This document shows, in pieces, positions 23,032 to 30,930 of a stretch of DNA of 40,994 nucleotides; the first letter of the stretch is position 1; every line of letters begins with the position of its first letter. Source of the stretch: an uncultured Clostridia bacterium. GTDB lineage: Bacteria; Bacillota; Clostridia; Christensenellales; Aristaeellaceae. The notes under the pieces were generated by a model, which saw nothing but the letters and a program-made list of their open reading frames with translations, was not told the DNA's origin and searched no databases. The stretch lies in the NCBI GenBank assembly GCA_934631055.1, contig CAKTXP010000004.1:1-40994 (forward strand), given 5' to 3'. Both the position numbers and the translations under genes were made by a program.

Positions 23032-25926
23032 TTACGGATACTCAGTCTTGACCGTCACCTGAACGCCGTTGATCGTCTTACCGGACATGATCGAAACCGC
23101 GCTCTTGATGGCTGCCTGATGATCCGTATCCACGTTGCTGGAGCTGTGCGTCTTGGAATCCAGCAGATGCAGACAGAACTGACCGTCGTAATTGTTGTTG
23201 TCGATATCCTCCGCGCCGTGCGGCTGACCATAGATCGAGCAGACAACCTGCACACCCTTGGACGTGGTGAGCAGCATCGGGCGGCGCTTATAGCTGATCG
23301 AGTTCGGCGAGGAGACGCCGTAGATCTCGCACAGCGTCGTCGTATCCGCAGCGGTCAGCGGCTCCACGTCGATGTGGTTGCCGGTGGACTGGATATGGAT
23401 ATTGAGCGACTTGTTCGTCGTCAGGTCGGTCAGCTTTGCCGTCTGGTTGCGCGCAATGCCGATCGTCGTGAGCGTGCCGTTCGCCTTGTTGGTGAACCAG
23501 CTCAGGTTGTAGACCGTCGTCTTGAAGTCGGTCGTCGCGCTGCTGGAACCGGAGTACGCATTGCGGATCGCCGCCAGCGTCACAGGTCCGCAGACGCCGT
23601 CCGCCGTCAGGTTATGGTCACGCTGGAATTCGCGGACAGCATCCACCGTCTTTCCGCCGTAGTGACCGGTGATCTGCGCGGTGTAATACTTCAGCGAGGT
23701 CAGCGCAGTCTGGATATAGGTGACCGTAGAGCCGGTAGAGTCATACTTGTAGGTCGTGCCGGTATCGCCGCTGCCGCCGTTGTTCTTGATATAGGCGTCA
23801 ACCTCGGAGTCCGTCATCACCTTGGCATAGCTGCTGGAAATCCAATAGCCCGCCTTGGTCTGGAACCAGCCGCTGACCGTATCCACATAGTAGAAGCAGT
23901 CGCCGGTATTCGCCGTGCCGACGCGATCGGCATCGGTGGACGGCTGATAGCGCAGGGAAACGTTATTTCCCGTGATGCGGATCATACCAATGGTTTCCTG
24001 CTCGCCGGAGTTGTCGGCGCCGGTGCCGAATTCGGCAGCCGTGATGTTCTCCATCATGTCGCCGCGAATATAGCCCTTATAGGTGTAGTTTCCAACGACA
24101 ACCGTCACATAGTACCACTTCACGCCGCTGACGGTGTAGACCTTGGAGATACGGAACTTCTGTCCCTTGGAAAGGCTTGCCTTCGCGCTGGACGTCGTGG
24201 AATAGGAAGAACGGAGATAGACGTTATCCTTCGTCGTGCGGCCATAGGAATTCTCAGTCTTGACCGTCGAACCGCTGGTGCTTCCGCTGGTATCCGTCGA
24301 GCCGCTATTTCCGGTCAGGCTGCGGAGCTTGTTGAGCGTCGTCGTACCGGCGATGCCGTCCACGGTCAGGTTGTTGGCATCCTGGAATTTGCGCACGGCG
24401 CGCTTGGTCAGGCTGCCGAAGCTGCCCGTGATATCGCCGTAGTAGTAGTTCAGCGACTTGAGCATCGTCTGAAGCTCGGTAACGGCAGTACCCTTATCGC
24501 CTTCGCGCAGCGCAGTACTCGTCGTGCCAGTGCTGCCGTTGTCAATACCCGCATTTTTCAGCGCAGTATTAATCGCATTGAGCGTCGTGGCGCTGGCCAC
24601 GCCGTCCTGCGTGAGTCCCTTCGCCTTCTGGAACTTCTTGACCGCCTGCTGGGTCAGGTTGCCATAGTGACCGGTGATGTCGCCATAGTAGTAGCCCAGC
24701 GTCGTCAGGTTCTGCTGAAGCGTGCTGACGGCAGTGCCGGTCGAACCAAGCTTCATGTTCGTGCTGGTGGACGTGCTGGAAGAGCCGCCCGCGTTGTTGA
24801 CCGCCGTGGCAATCGCGCTGAGCGTCTTCGCGCCCGCAACGCCGTCAGCCGTCAAGCCTTTCGCCTTCTGGAACGCCTTGACAGCCGCTTCCGTCTTGGA
24901 GCCAAAGTTGCCGGTGATCTCCGCGTAATAGTAGCCCAGCTGCTTCAGGTTGGTCTGAAGCTCGCTGACCTTGGTTCCCTGGCTGTTGAGCTTGAGCGTC
25001 GTGCCGCTGACAGTCGTGGACGCGCTCGTGCCGCCCTTGCGGGCGACCGCCGCAGCGATGGCGCTGAGCGTCTTTGCGCCCGCCACGCCGTCCGCCGTCA
25101 AGCCGTTCGCCTTCTGGAACGCCTTAACAGCCGCCTCGGTCTTGGGGCCGAAGTTGCCGGTAATCTGCGCGTAGTAGTAGCCCAGCGTCGTCAGATCCTT
25201 TTGCAGATTACTGACCGACGTGCCGGAGGAATTCAGCGAAAGAACGTTCGAATTGGTGACTGCGGAGGAAGAGCTTCCGCCCTTCGCCTCATACGCCGCA
25301 TCGATCTTTGCAATCGTCTGCGGACCGGCAATGCCGTCGGCGGTCAAGCCGTTCTTGCTCTGGAACGCCTTGATGGCAGCGATGGTCTTGGGACCCGCGT
25401 TGCCGGTGATGGAGCCGGAATAGAAACCCAGCGCCTTGAGCTTGGTCTGAACGCTCTTGACGGTCTCGCCGCTGGCGTTCTCGCGGATGTAAGTGTTATC
25501 CGAATTTGCGGCGCTCGCCTTGCGCTCGGCGGCGGTAAACGTACCGACCCGCTTGCTGGGCAGGTTGCCGCCGCTGACGTCGTACAGCTTCTTCGTCTGA
25601 TCCGTGCTGAGGATCTTGACATAAGTCGTCTTGCCGTCGTTCTGGCAGACCCAGCCGGTCTCGATCGTTCCATCGCTGGAACGGTATTTCACCTGAATGA
25701 ACGTGTTGCTTCCGCTCGTCTTGGAGGACGTGACATACACGCAGGCGTCCTTGACGATGTTGTCGATGATGGTCGCGTTGGTCGATGCGGATTCACGGAC
25801 GCGGACTCTGTCCTGCGTCTGCCCGTAGACCTTGCTGTAATTCGCGGCGCTCGCTGTCGGGATGGCAAAGACCATCACCAGCAGACACAGGACCGCAAAC
25901 AGCGCGGCTCGTTTGCCGTTTTTCAA
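23032..25926 (-). CDS. Large secreted SH3 / peptidoglycan-binding repeat protein with novel C-terminal domain
   Basis: A 964-residue secreted wall-associated protein. The signal peptide is about 1-27 (ending PTASA-AN). An SH3-like domain covers about 37-105. Five PG_binding_1 repeats follow (about 150-210, 230-290, 312-372, 393-455, 473-535), each with a LGYYYxxITGxFGxxTxxAVKxFQ core followed by LTxDGxAGxxTL. Two more SH3-like domains lie at about 565-625 and 645-703, and a sixth PG_binding_1 at about 730-790. The C-terminal domain (about 805-945) I cannot assign; it has conserved-looking HIDVEPLTAADT, QPHGAEDIDNNNYDGQFCLHL and DSKTH, with candidate catalytic residues His851, His903, Cys918 and His920. 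The start is a TTG at 25926 with GAGGGG upstream. It is transcribed alone. A wall-modifying role is inferred from architecture. Confidence 0.92.
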   Translation of the reverse strand: MKNGKRAALFAVLCLLVMVFAIPTASAANYSKVYGQTQDRVRVRESASTNATIIDNIVKDACVYVTSSKTSGSNTFIQVKYRSSDGTIETGWVCQNDGKTTYVKILSTDQTKKLYDVSGGNLPSKRVGTFTAAERKASAANSDNTYIRENASGETVKSVQTKLKALGFYSGSITGNAGPKTIAAIKAFQSKNGLTADGIAGPQTIAKIDAAYEAKGGSSSSAVTNSNVLSLNSSGTSVSNLQKDLTTLGYYYAQITGNFGPKTEAAVKAFQKANGLTADGVAGAKTLSAIAAAVARKGGTSASTTVSGTTLKLNSQGTKVSELQTNLKQLGYYYAEITGNFGSKTEAAVKAFQKAKGLTADGVAGAKTLSAIATAVNNAGGSSSTSTSTNMKLGSTGTAVSTLQQNLTTLGYYYGDITGHYGNLTQQAVKKFQKAKGLTQDGVASATTLNAINTALKNAGIDNGSTGTTSTALREGDKGTAVTELQTMLKSLNYYYGDITGSFGSLTKRAVRKFQDANNLTVDGIAGTTTLNKLRSLTGNSGSTDTSGSTSGSTVKTENSYGRTTKDNVYLRSSYSTTSSAKASLSKGQKFRISKVYTVSGVKWYYVTVVVGNYTYKGYIRGDMMENITAAEFGTGADNSGEQETIGMIRITGNNVSLRYQPSTDADRVGTANTGDCFYYVDTVSGWFQTKAGYWISSSYAKVMTDSEVDAYIKNNGGSGDTGTTYKYDSTGSTVTYIQTALTSLKYYTAQITGHYGGKTVDAVREFQRDHNLTADGVCGPVTLAAIRNAYSGSSSATTDFKTTVYNLSWFTNKANGTLTTIGIARNQTAKLTDLTTNKSLNIHIQSTGNHIDVEPLTAADTTTLCEIYGVSSPNSISYKRRPMLLTTSKGVQVVCSIYGQPHGAEDIDNNNYDGQFCLHLLDSKTHSSSNVDTDHQAAIKSAVSIMSGKTINGVQVTVKTEYP

Positions 25927-26026
25927 AGTGGATCCCCTCTTTCAGCCCGCGTTTTCGCAGCGGGCATTGTAGTTGGAGCAGGCGTCCCCTCAAACTATAC
26001 CTGCCCTTTTCTATCATCACGAAACA

Positions 26027-26055
26027 ATTTTATTACAATTTTGTTAATTTGTCAA
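26027..26055 (-). promoter_or_regulatory. Promoter of the peptidoglycan-binding repeat protein gene
   Basis: A perfect TTGACA (26050-26055) and TAAAAT (26027-26032) on the minus strand with a 17-base spacer. Two direct copies of ACAATTTT lie within it. The -35 box is only 15 bases past the stop codon of the sensor kinase gene, and the stretch 25927-26069 is strongly A/T-rich. Confidence 0.85.
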
Positions 26056-26069
26056 CGCCTTGTAATGAT

Positions 26070-27047
26070 TTAGTTTATGGAATTGTCATCCTTTTCAGGC
26101 GTTTTCTTCATATTCTTTGGGTTTTCCGTCTCATCCTGTCCTTCCGTGAGCTTTAGGCGCTTGCGCGGAACAAAGCCGGAAAAGACCGTATCGCCGTCGT
26201 GCGATTCGACCGTGATGCGTCCGCCCAGCTCCGTGACCGTTTGGTTGACGATGAACAGACCCATGCCCTGCCCTGTCTTTTTAGTCGTAAAGCCCGCCTC
26301 AAATATCCTTGCGCGCTGCTTTTCAGAGATTGCCGGCCCGTTATTCCGCACCGAGAAGAACCAGCTCCGCAGATCCTCACCCAAAACCAGCTCGACCGTC
26401 GGCTTCTCCCCTGCCGGATGCTCCGCGCCCGTCGTCGCGTCCAGCGCGTTGTCGATGAGATTGGCAAGCACGCGGCAGATCTCCCACGCCGGCATCAGCG
26501 GGTCATCCCACTTGGCGGCGATGGAGAGCTTGAGTTCTGCGCCGCGCTGTTCCGCCTCGACGACCTTCGCCTGGATCAGCGCATTGACGGCAGGGCATGC
26601 CGTGCGCATCATGCGGCTCACGCGCTGCATGTCGCCGTATATCTTATCCATATACGCCATAGCTTCGCCCGGCTCGTTCATCTCGATCAGGCTGTAAACC
26701 ACCTGAATGTGGTTCATGAAGTCATGCCGCTGGGCGCGCATCTCGCGGTTCAAGTCCTCCAACTGGGCATAAGCTTCCTCCAGCTCTTCCGTTCTGCGAA
26801 CCATGCGCAGGCTGGTCAGCGACGCGCCGATATCCGTCAGCGCGCCCCAGCCGACAATCGTAAAGCAGAGCAGCGAGATCATCCTCACCAGACTCTCTTC
26901 CACCCCGCCCGAAAGCATTTTGCGCACCAGTATCATCATCGCGACGCCCGCAATGATCTCAAGCACGTTGATGGCAATGGAAATGAAAGCGGCTTTTTTG
27001 ACCTTCACATGGTCGTGCAGCTCTTCTTTGGTCAGTTTGAATTTCAT
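26070..27047 (-). CDS. Minimal sensor histidine kinase (SpoOB-type, CitA/AgrC-like ATPase end)
   Basis: A 325-residue membrane kinase. Two N-terminal hydrophobic helices (about 19-41 and 56-77) are followed by a short coiled coil and the phospho-acceptor region RAQRHDFMNHIQVVYSLIEM with His108. Such Spo0B-like dimerisation regions are found in the CitA/DcuS and AgrC kinases. The HATPase domain has an N-box NLIDNALDA (196-204), SVRNNGPAIS, and GQGMGLFIVNQTVTELGG. No extracellular sensor domain fits between the two helices (about 15 residues), and no response regulator gene is adjacent. The ATG at 27047 has GGAGG four bases upstream; the 14-codon extension is rejected. The C-terminal 30 residues are a charged tail. 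Signal and partner are unknown. Confidence 0.9.
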   Translation of the reverse strand: MKFKLTKEELHDHVKVKKAAFISIAINVLEIIAGVAMMILVRKMLSGGVEESLVRMISLLCFTIVGWGALTDIGASLTSLRMVRRTEELEEAYAQLEDLNREMRAQRHDFMNHIQVVYSLIEMNEPGEAMAYMDKIYGDMQRVSRMMRTACPAVNALIQAKVVEAEQRGAELKLSIAAKWDDPLMPAWEICRVLANLIDNALDATTGAEHPAGEKPTVELVLGEDLRSWFFSVRNNGPAISEKQRARIFEAGFTTKKTGQGMGLFIVNQTVTELGGRITVESHDGDTVFSGFVPRKRLKLTEGQDETENPKNMKKTPEKDDNSIN

Positions 27048-27060
27048 ATTCCTCCGGGCA

Positions 27061-27081
27061 GGCGGGGTAAGCATCCCCGCC
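27061..27081 (-). promoter_or_regulatory. Hairpin just upstream of the sensor kinase ribosome binding site
   Basis: A perfect 7-bp G/C stem (GGCGGGG pairing with CCCCGCC, loop of 7) sits about 5 bases before the GGAGG site. It could restrict ribosome access. I see no clear promoter in 27082-27189. Confidence 0.4.
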
Positions 27082-27189
27082 CTCATCAAACGGATTCGCC
27101 CCTGCGAGAGCCCGCTTGGGCTTTCGTCAAAGTCTGCAAGACCTCAGCTCCGGCATGCGGGCAGTCTTTGCGCAATTTCCTGTGAGTTG

Positions 27190-27230
27190 AAAAAATCCCA
27201 TGCGGCGCCCTCCGGGGAGCCGCACGGGAT
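27190..27230 (-). terminator. Terminator of the nucleotidyltransferase gene
   Basis: ATCCCGTGCGGC pairs with GCCGCATGGGAT (one mismatch) and is followed by TTTTTT on the minus strand, 15 bases past the stop codon. Confidence 0.9.
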
Positions 27231-27244
27231 GATACGTCCGCCGA

Positions 27245-28150
27245 TTACTCGTGAAGCGAAGCCGGATACACGCCGCTCTCATGCAGCTTGCGGAGTTCCG
27301 CCTGCACGAACGGCTTGTCCTCTTTGTAGGTCACGCCAAACCACACGGCGTCGGTGGTGAGCATCGGGACGACAAGCTCGCCCTTGTGCATCAGCTCGTC
27401 CACAAACACCGGCAGCAGGCATTCCGCCTTGATTGCATCCGGCGCAAGCCCCTGAAGGAAGTTCACGAAATACTCCTCGAGCTTGCCGAAGATCCACGGG
27501 GTGAAGCCCCAGAAATTCATGCTGACCGGCGCAAGGGGATCCAGCAGCTCGCCCGGTTCGCCCGCGCCGATATCGCGGATCTCGCCGTTCTCACAGAGCT
27601 TGATCTTGAGCGTCTCGACGACCTTATCGAGGTTGCCATCGACCGCATGGCAGACGCCGCGGGACACCGTTCCGTTCTTGGAAACGGTATTTTGCAGCTG
27701 ATAGCCCACCATGGTCGCTTCGCCTTCCGGCGCCAGAGTCTGCAATTTGTCGTAAATGGTACCGAACGCTGATACGCCGTAGTAGTCATCCGCATTGATG
27801 ACGGCGAACGGCTGATCGATGTAGTCGCGCGCGACCAGCACCGCATGCACCGTGCCGAACGGCTTGGTGCGCTCTTCGGGAATATGATAGAAAGAAGGAA
27901 CGCTGGAGAAATCCTGGAAGGCGTAATCCACCTTCACCTTCTTGGCGATGCGGTCGCCGCAGATGGAAGCGAGCATATCCTTCATGCCCGGCTTGATGAC
28001 AAAGACGACATGGTCAAAGCCTGCGCGGATCGCGTCATAGATGGAATACTCCATCAGGATCTCGCCGTTCGGACCCAGACCGTCCACCTGCTTATTTCCG
28101 CCGTAGCGGGAACCCATGCCCGCCGCCATGATCAAAAGCGTTGCACCCAT
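27245..28150 (-). CDS. Sugar-phosphate nucleotidyltransferase (NTP_transferase family)
   Basis: Predicted to activate a sugar-1-phosphate with an NTP, giving an NDP-sugar for cell-surface polymers. The 301-residue protein begins MGATLLIMAAGMGSRYGG followed by NKQVDGLGPNGE, a variant of the NTP-binding loop found in a Firmicutes subgroup. The metal-binding part is FAVINADDYYG at about 125-135. Later segments EMVGY-like MVGYQLQNTVSKNGTVSRGVC and VSMNFWGFTPWIF fit the same family. The length is close to GalU/RmlA-type enzymes. The ATG at 28150 has GAGGAGG upstream and a promoter at 28192-28220. It is a single-gene unit, so the sugar cannot be inferred from context. Confidence 0.88.
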   Translation of the reverse strand: MGATLLIMAAGMGSRYGGNKQVDGLGPNGEILMEYSIYDAIRAGFDHVVFVIKPGMKDMLASICGDRIAKKVKVDYAFQDFSSVPSFYHIPEERTKPFGTVHAVLVARDYIDQPFAVINADDYYGVSAFGTIYDKLQTLAPEGEATMVGYQLQNTVSKNGTVSRGVCHAVDGNLDKVVETLKIKLCENGEIRDIGAGEPGELLDPLAPVSMNFWGFTPWIFGKLEEYFVNFLQGLAPDAIKAECLLPVFVDELMHKGELVVPMLTTDAVWFGVTYKEDKPFVQAELRKLHESGVYPASLHE

Positions 28151-28191
28151 AGTTATACATCCTCCTCGTCGAAATCGACTTATCCGAACAC

Positions 28192-28220
28192 ATTATACAG
28201 GATTCGCGTTTTTCCTTCAA
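28192..28220 (-). promoter_or_regulatory. Promoter of the nucleotidyltransferase gene
   Basis: TTGAAG (28215-28220) and TATAAT (28192-28197) on the minus strand, 17-base spacer. Confidence 0.75.
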
Positions 28221-28264
28221 GCCCAAACCCTAAAATTCACGAAACATTAACCATTTTAACCGGC

Positions 28265-28294
28265 TTGCGCACCCCAGCGCATGCGGCGTATAAT
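28265..28294 (+). promoter_or_regulatory. Promoter of the flavodoxin-like gene
   Basis: TTGCGC (28265-28270) and TATAAT (28289-28294), 18-base spacer, 32 bases before the start codon. It is divergent from the nucleotidyltransferase promoter. Confidence 0.65.
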
Positions 28295-28325
28295 ATAGGA
28301 AACCAAAAAGGGAGGAATCTGCGTC

Positions 28326-28958
28326 ATGAAGGTTCTTTTGCTCAATGGCAGTCCGCACGAAAAAGGCTGCACCTATACCGCGCTGCGCGAGGTCGCCGAT
28401 ACGCTGGAAAAAGAAGGCGTCGAGACCGAGATCTTCTGGATCGGCAATCAGGCTGTCCGCGGCTGCATCGGCTGCGGCGGCTGCGCCAAATCCGGCACGC
28501 GCCGCTGCGTCTTTAAGGATGACCGCGTCAACGAAGCGCTGGATAAGATGCTCGAATGCGACGGGCTTGTCGTCGGCTCGCCGGTACATTACGCCGCGGC
28601 AGGCGGCAGCATCACCTCTTTCCTGGATCGCATGTTTTACGCGGGCGGCAGTCAGCTGCGCACAAAGGTCGGCGCGGCAGTCGTCAGCGCGCGGCGTGCC
28701 GGTACGACAGCCACGCTCGACCAGCTGCAAAAGTATTTCGCCATCTGCGGCATGCCCATCGCGCCGAGCCAATACTGGTGCATGGTGCATGGCAGCACGC
28801 CGGAGGACGTCCGTCAGGACGAAGAGGGCATGCAGATCATGCGCATGCTCGCCCGCTATATGGCGTACATGATGAAAAGCTTTGCCATCGCGCGCGAAAA
28901 CGGGCTTTTGCCGCCCGACATGGAGCAGCCGCGAAAGCGCACGAACTTCATCCGATAA
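28326..28958 (+). CDS. Flavodoxin-like NAD(P)H-dependent FMN reductase / iron-sulfur flavoprotein family
   Basis: A 210-residue FMN-binding oxidoreductase. The N-terminus MKVLLLNGSPHEKGCTYTAL is the classic phosphate-binding loop of this family. The cysteine motif GCIGCGGCAKSGTRRC (about 46-61) matches the CxxCxxC-type site of iron-sulfur flavoproteins, which may bind a cluster or be redox-active. GLVVGSPVHYAAAGGSITSFLDRMFY forms the second flavin-binding segment. The ATG at 28326 follows GGGAGGAATCTGCGTC. It is a single gene with its own promoter and a terminator shared with the convergent PFK gene. Likely role is redox or quinone/disulfide reduction; the substrate is unknown. Confidence 0.88.
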   Translation: MKVLLLNGSPHEKGCTYTALREVADTLEKEGVETEIFWIGNQAVRGCIGCGGCAKSGTRRCVFKDDRVNEALDKMLECDGLVVGSPVHYAAAGGSITSFLDRMFYAGGSQLRTKVGAAVVSARRAGTTATLDQLQKYFAICGMPIAPSQYWCMVHGSTPEDVRQDEEGMQIMRMLARYMAYMMKSFAIARENGLLPPDMEQPRKRTNFIR

Positions 28959-29022
28959 CCGCTTCATCTATATAGACGAAAAAGGCAGTCAAAAAGTTTC
29001 ACTTTCCCGAAAAAAAGAGGGA

Positions 29023-29285
29023 AACGATTGGGGCGACGATTGGGGCTTTGCCCCAAACCCCAGCAGGGAACCTTGTTCCCTGCACCCTTTCTTCCTTTAT
29101 CGCTTTGCGATAAAGGGCAGATAAACGATGTGTACAAATAACCCCCCAGTCTGTTATGTTTAACAAGCTGGGGGGGTTATTGTATATATAGTTTTATTCC
29201 CCATTTATCATGAAGTGATAAATGTAGTGGAGGGTCAAGGGAACTCAGTTTCCTTGTGGGGCTTGGGGCGAAGCCCCAATCGTTC
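29023..29285. repeat. Composite hairpin element, copies g and h around a terminator
   Basis: The left arm (29024-29115) starts with a tandem duplication of ACGATTGGGGC, then TTGGGGCTTTGCCCCAA, CAGGGAACCTTGTTCCCTG and a CTTTATCGC/GCGATAAAG hairpin. The right arm (29203-29285) is inverted, with an ATTTATCA/TGATAAAT hairpin, AAGGGAACTCAGTTTCCTT and GGGGCGAAGCCCC ending at ATCGT. The architecture is the same as at 8534-8747. With the terminator between the arms it fills most of the gene-free stretch 28959-29292. Confidence 0.8.
29137..29181. terminator. Bidirectional terminator between flavodoxin-like gene and PFK
   Basis: AATAACCCCCCAG (29137-29149) pairs perfectly with CTGGGGGG plus GTTATT (29168-29181), leaving an 18-base loop. 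A/T-rich flanks suit termination on both strands. Confidence 0.85.
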
Positions 29286-29292
29286 TCCCCCG

Positions 29293-30516
29293 TTACCCCA
29301 AATGAATGTGGCGCGGTAAACCGTCGATAAATACCGGCGTCAGCTCCGCCTGAATCAGCGGACGCGCATATTGCAGGAACTCCGGCGCCATGTCCGTGTG
29401 ATAGGCGTTCACCCATTCCAGCGGAACCTTCTTCTCAAAGTTCGCAATCAGATGGATGTCCACCAGCTTCGTCGTGCATTGATATGGGTCGTTAGAAAGG
29501 CGTTCGAGCGCCACCATCTCGCCCGTATGCCCTTCAAACGCCGCTTTCGCCGCCGCGCCGCCGACCTGATAGGCTTCCGTGATGTCCGTGCGGCTGGACA
29601 TATGCGCCGCACAGCGCTGAAGCGTGGATAGTTCAATAGAGCGCGTCTTGGTCTGCAAAGAACCGGCAACGCGGTTCGCCAGATAGCGCGCCGTACCCGT
29701 CAAACTCTTATGACCGAACGCATCCACGAAGTGCGCGTCGTCGGACAGCTCGCAGACATAGCGTCCGTCCTCCAGCTTCACGCCCTCGCTCACCGCAATA
29801 ACGACCGACTTGCTTTCCTTCTGCATCCGCGCAACCTTGTCGATAAAATGATCCACATTGAACGGCACTTCCGGCAGGCAGATCATGTTGACGCCTTCGC
29901 AGTCCTCGCCGCGCGCCAGCGCCGCCGCTGCCGTCAGCCAGCCCGCATTGCGGCCCATGATCTCCACGATGGTCACATAGTTCGTGCCATACACCGTCGC
30001 GTCACGGATGATCTCCTTCATCACCACGCCGATATACTTTGCCGCCGAACCGTAGCCCGGCGTGTGGTCGGTCATCATCAGGTCGTTATCGATCGTCTTC
30101 GGCACGCCCATGAACCGAATATCGCTGCCCACCTGCTTGGCGTAATCGCTCAGCTTGCAGATGGTATCCATGCTGTCGTTTCCGCCGATATAGAAGAAGT
30201 ATCCGATATCCATCTTTTTCAGAATGGCGAACAGCTTTTCGTAAACCTCCGGATGGGTCAGGTAATCCGGCAGTTTATAGCGGCAGCTTCCCAGATAGGA
30301 GGACGGCGTGCGCTTGAGCAGCTCGATCTCCAGCGACGAGCCGAGCGTCGCCGTCAGGTCGACCACTTTTTCTTCAAGCAGTCCTTCCACGCCATGCAGC
30401 ATGCCGTATACGCGATCCGCGCCGCGCATCTGGCAAGCCTGAAGCACGCCCGCAAGGCTGGAGTTGATGACAGAAGTCGGGCCGCCGCTCTGCCCGACGA
30501 TAGCATTCTTTCCCAT
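29293..30516 (-). CDS. pfp: Phosphofructokinase, PPi-dependent type
   Basis: The enzyme phosphorylates fructose-6-phosphate in glycolysis. The ATG at 30516 gives 407 residues with GGAGG eight bases upstream; the 20-codon extension would run into the promoter region and is rejected. The donor-site motifs are GGNDS (111-115) and PKTIDND (139-145). ATP enzymes have GGDGS and PGTIDND; an Asp after the GG-Asp/Asn pair and the Lys in PKTIDND are typical of diphosphate-dependent enzymes. The Asn at the usual metal-binding Asp position is a subgroup feature. Other landmarks are GQSGGPTSVINSS, MTDHTPGYGSAAKY and EIMGRNAGWLTAAAAL. It is a single-gene unit. PPi use is inferred from the motifs, not proven. 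Confidence 0.93.
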   Translation of the reverse strand: MGKNAIVGQSGGPTSVINSSLAGVLQACQMRGADRVYGMLHGVEGLLEEKVVDLTATLGSSLEIELLKRTPSSYLGSCRYKLPDYLTHPEVYEKLFAILKKMDIGYFFYIGGNDSMDTICKLSDYAKQVGSDIRFMGVPKTIDNDLMMTDHTPGYGSAAKYIGVVMKEIIRDATVYGTNYVTIVEIMGRNAGWLTAAAALARGEDCEGVNMICLPEVPFNVDHFIDKVARMQKESKSVVIAVSEGVKLEDGRYVCELSDDAHFVDAFGHKSLTGTARYLANRVAGSLQTKTRSIELSTLQRCAAHMSSRTDITEAYQVGGAAAKAAFEGHTGEMVALERLSNDPYQCTTKLVDIHLIANFEKKVPLEWVNAYHTDMAPEFLQYARPLIQAELTPVFIDGLPRHIHLG

Positions 30517-30559
30517 GGATGAATCCTCCAAATGTAAAAAGTTGGGTTTTGTTTTGACC

Positions 30560-30589
30560 ATTATAACCCAATTCATCCGACGTTTGCAA
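30560..30589 (-). promoter_or_regulatory. Promoter of the phosphofructokinase gene
   Basis: TTGCAA (30584-30589) and TATAAT (30560-30565) on the minus strand, 18-base spacer, about 44 bases before the start codon. Confidence 0.7.
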
Positions 30590-30654
30590 GCATTCTTTTG
30601 AAATTCAGATTAGAATTTTGTATTTTTTTGATAAGTGGTCTGATGAATTTGAAT

Positions 30655-30677
30655 CTAAAAAAGCGGGCTGAGCCCGC
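30655..30677 (-). terminator. Terminator of the peptide-binding protein gene
   Basis: The stem GCGGGCTCAGCCCGC is followed by TTTTTTAG on the minus strand. It lies 250 bases past the stop codon, beyond the inserted repeat element. Confidence 0.85.
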
Positions 30678-30759
30678 CTGCATTTCCGCCACAGTCCGTG
30701 AAGATTCAAAGCTTTACGCACGTGAGCAAGCTTTATGCAATTTCCAATAAGCTAAAAAA

Positions 30760-30909
30760 GAAACTGCTGCACCTGTCCTCTCAGTCACTTCGTGACAGCT
30801 CTCCCAAAGGGAGAGCCAAGAGACTGCAAATCATTGAAGTTCTGCGTCTCTTGCCTCCCAATCTGGGGGGAAGTGCCCGAAGGGCGGAGAGGGCTTGTGC
30901 AGCAGTTTC
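30760..30909. mobile_element. MITE-like element with perfect 13-bp terminal inverted repeats
   Basis: GAAACTGCTGCAC (30760-30772) and GTGCAGCAGTTTC (30897-30909) are perfect inverted repeats bounding 150 bases without a coding frame of its own. Internal hairpins include GTCACTTCGTGAC and CTCTCCCAAAGGGAGAG. The GGGAGAGCTGTCACGAAGTG string, read on the minus strand, resembles a repeat I have seen in many gut Clostridia. I see no clear target-site duplication. It accounts for most of the gap 30590-30930 together with the terminator. Confidence 0.7.
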
Positions 30910-30930
30910 CTATTTCATTTTTTTATTATA

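Noticed and set aside
24300..25450. Periodic DNA repeats of about 245 bp that might suggest a tandem repeat array or CRISPR
   Set aside because: The period equals the length of the encoded PG_binding_1 repeat, the frame is open throughout, and there are no short identical repeats with unique spacers.
22816..26073. A very long open frame (1085 codons) on the plus strand opposite the wall-binding repeat protein
   Set aside because: It mirrors the repeats of the minus-strand gene, has no ribosome binding site, and runs through the alaS T-box and promoters. The minus-strand protein has a signal peptide and recognisable domains.
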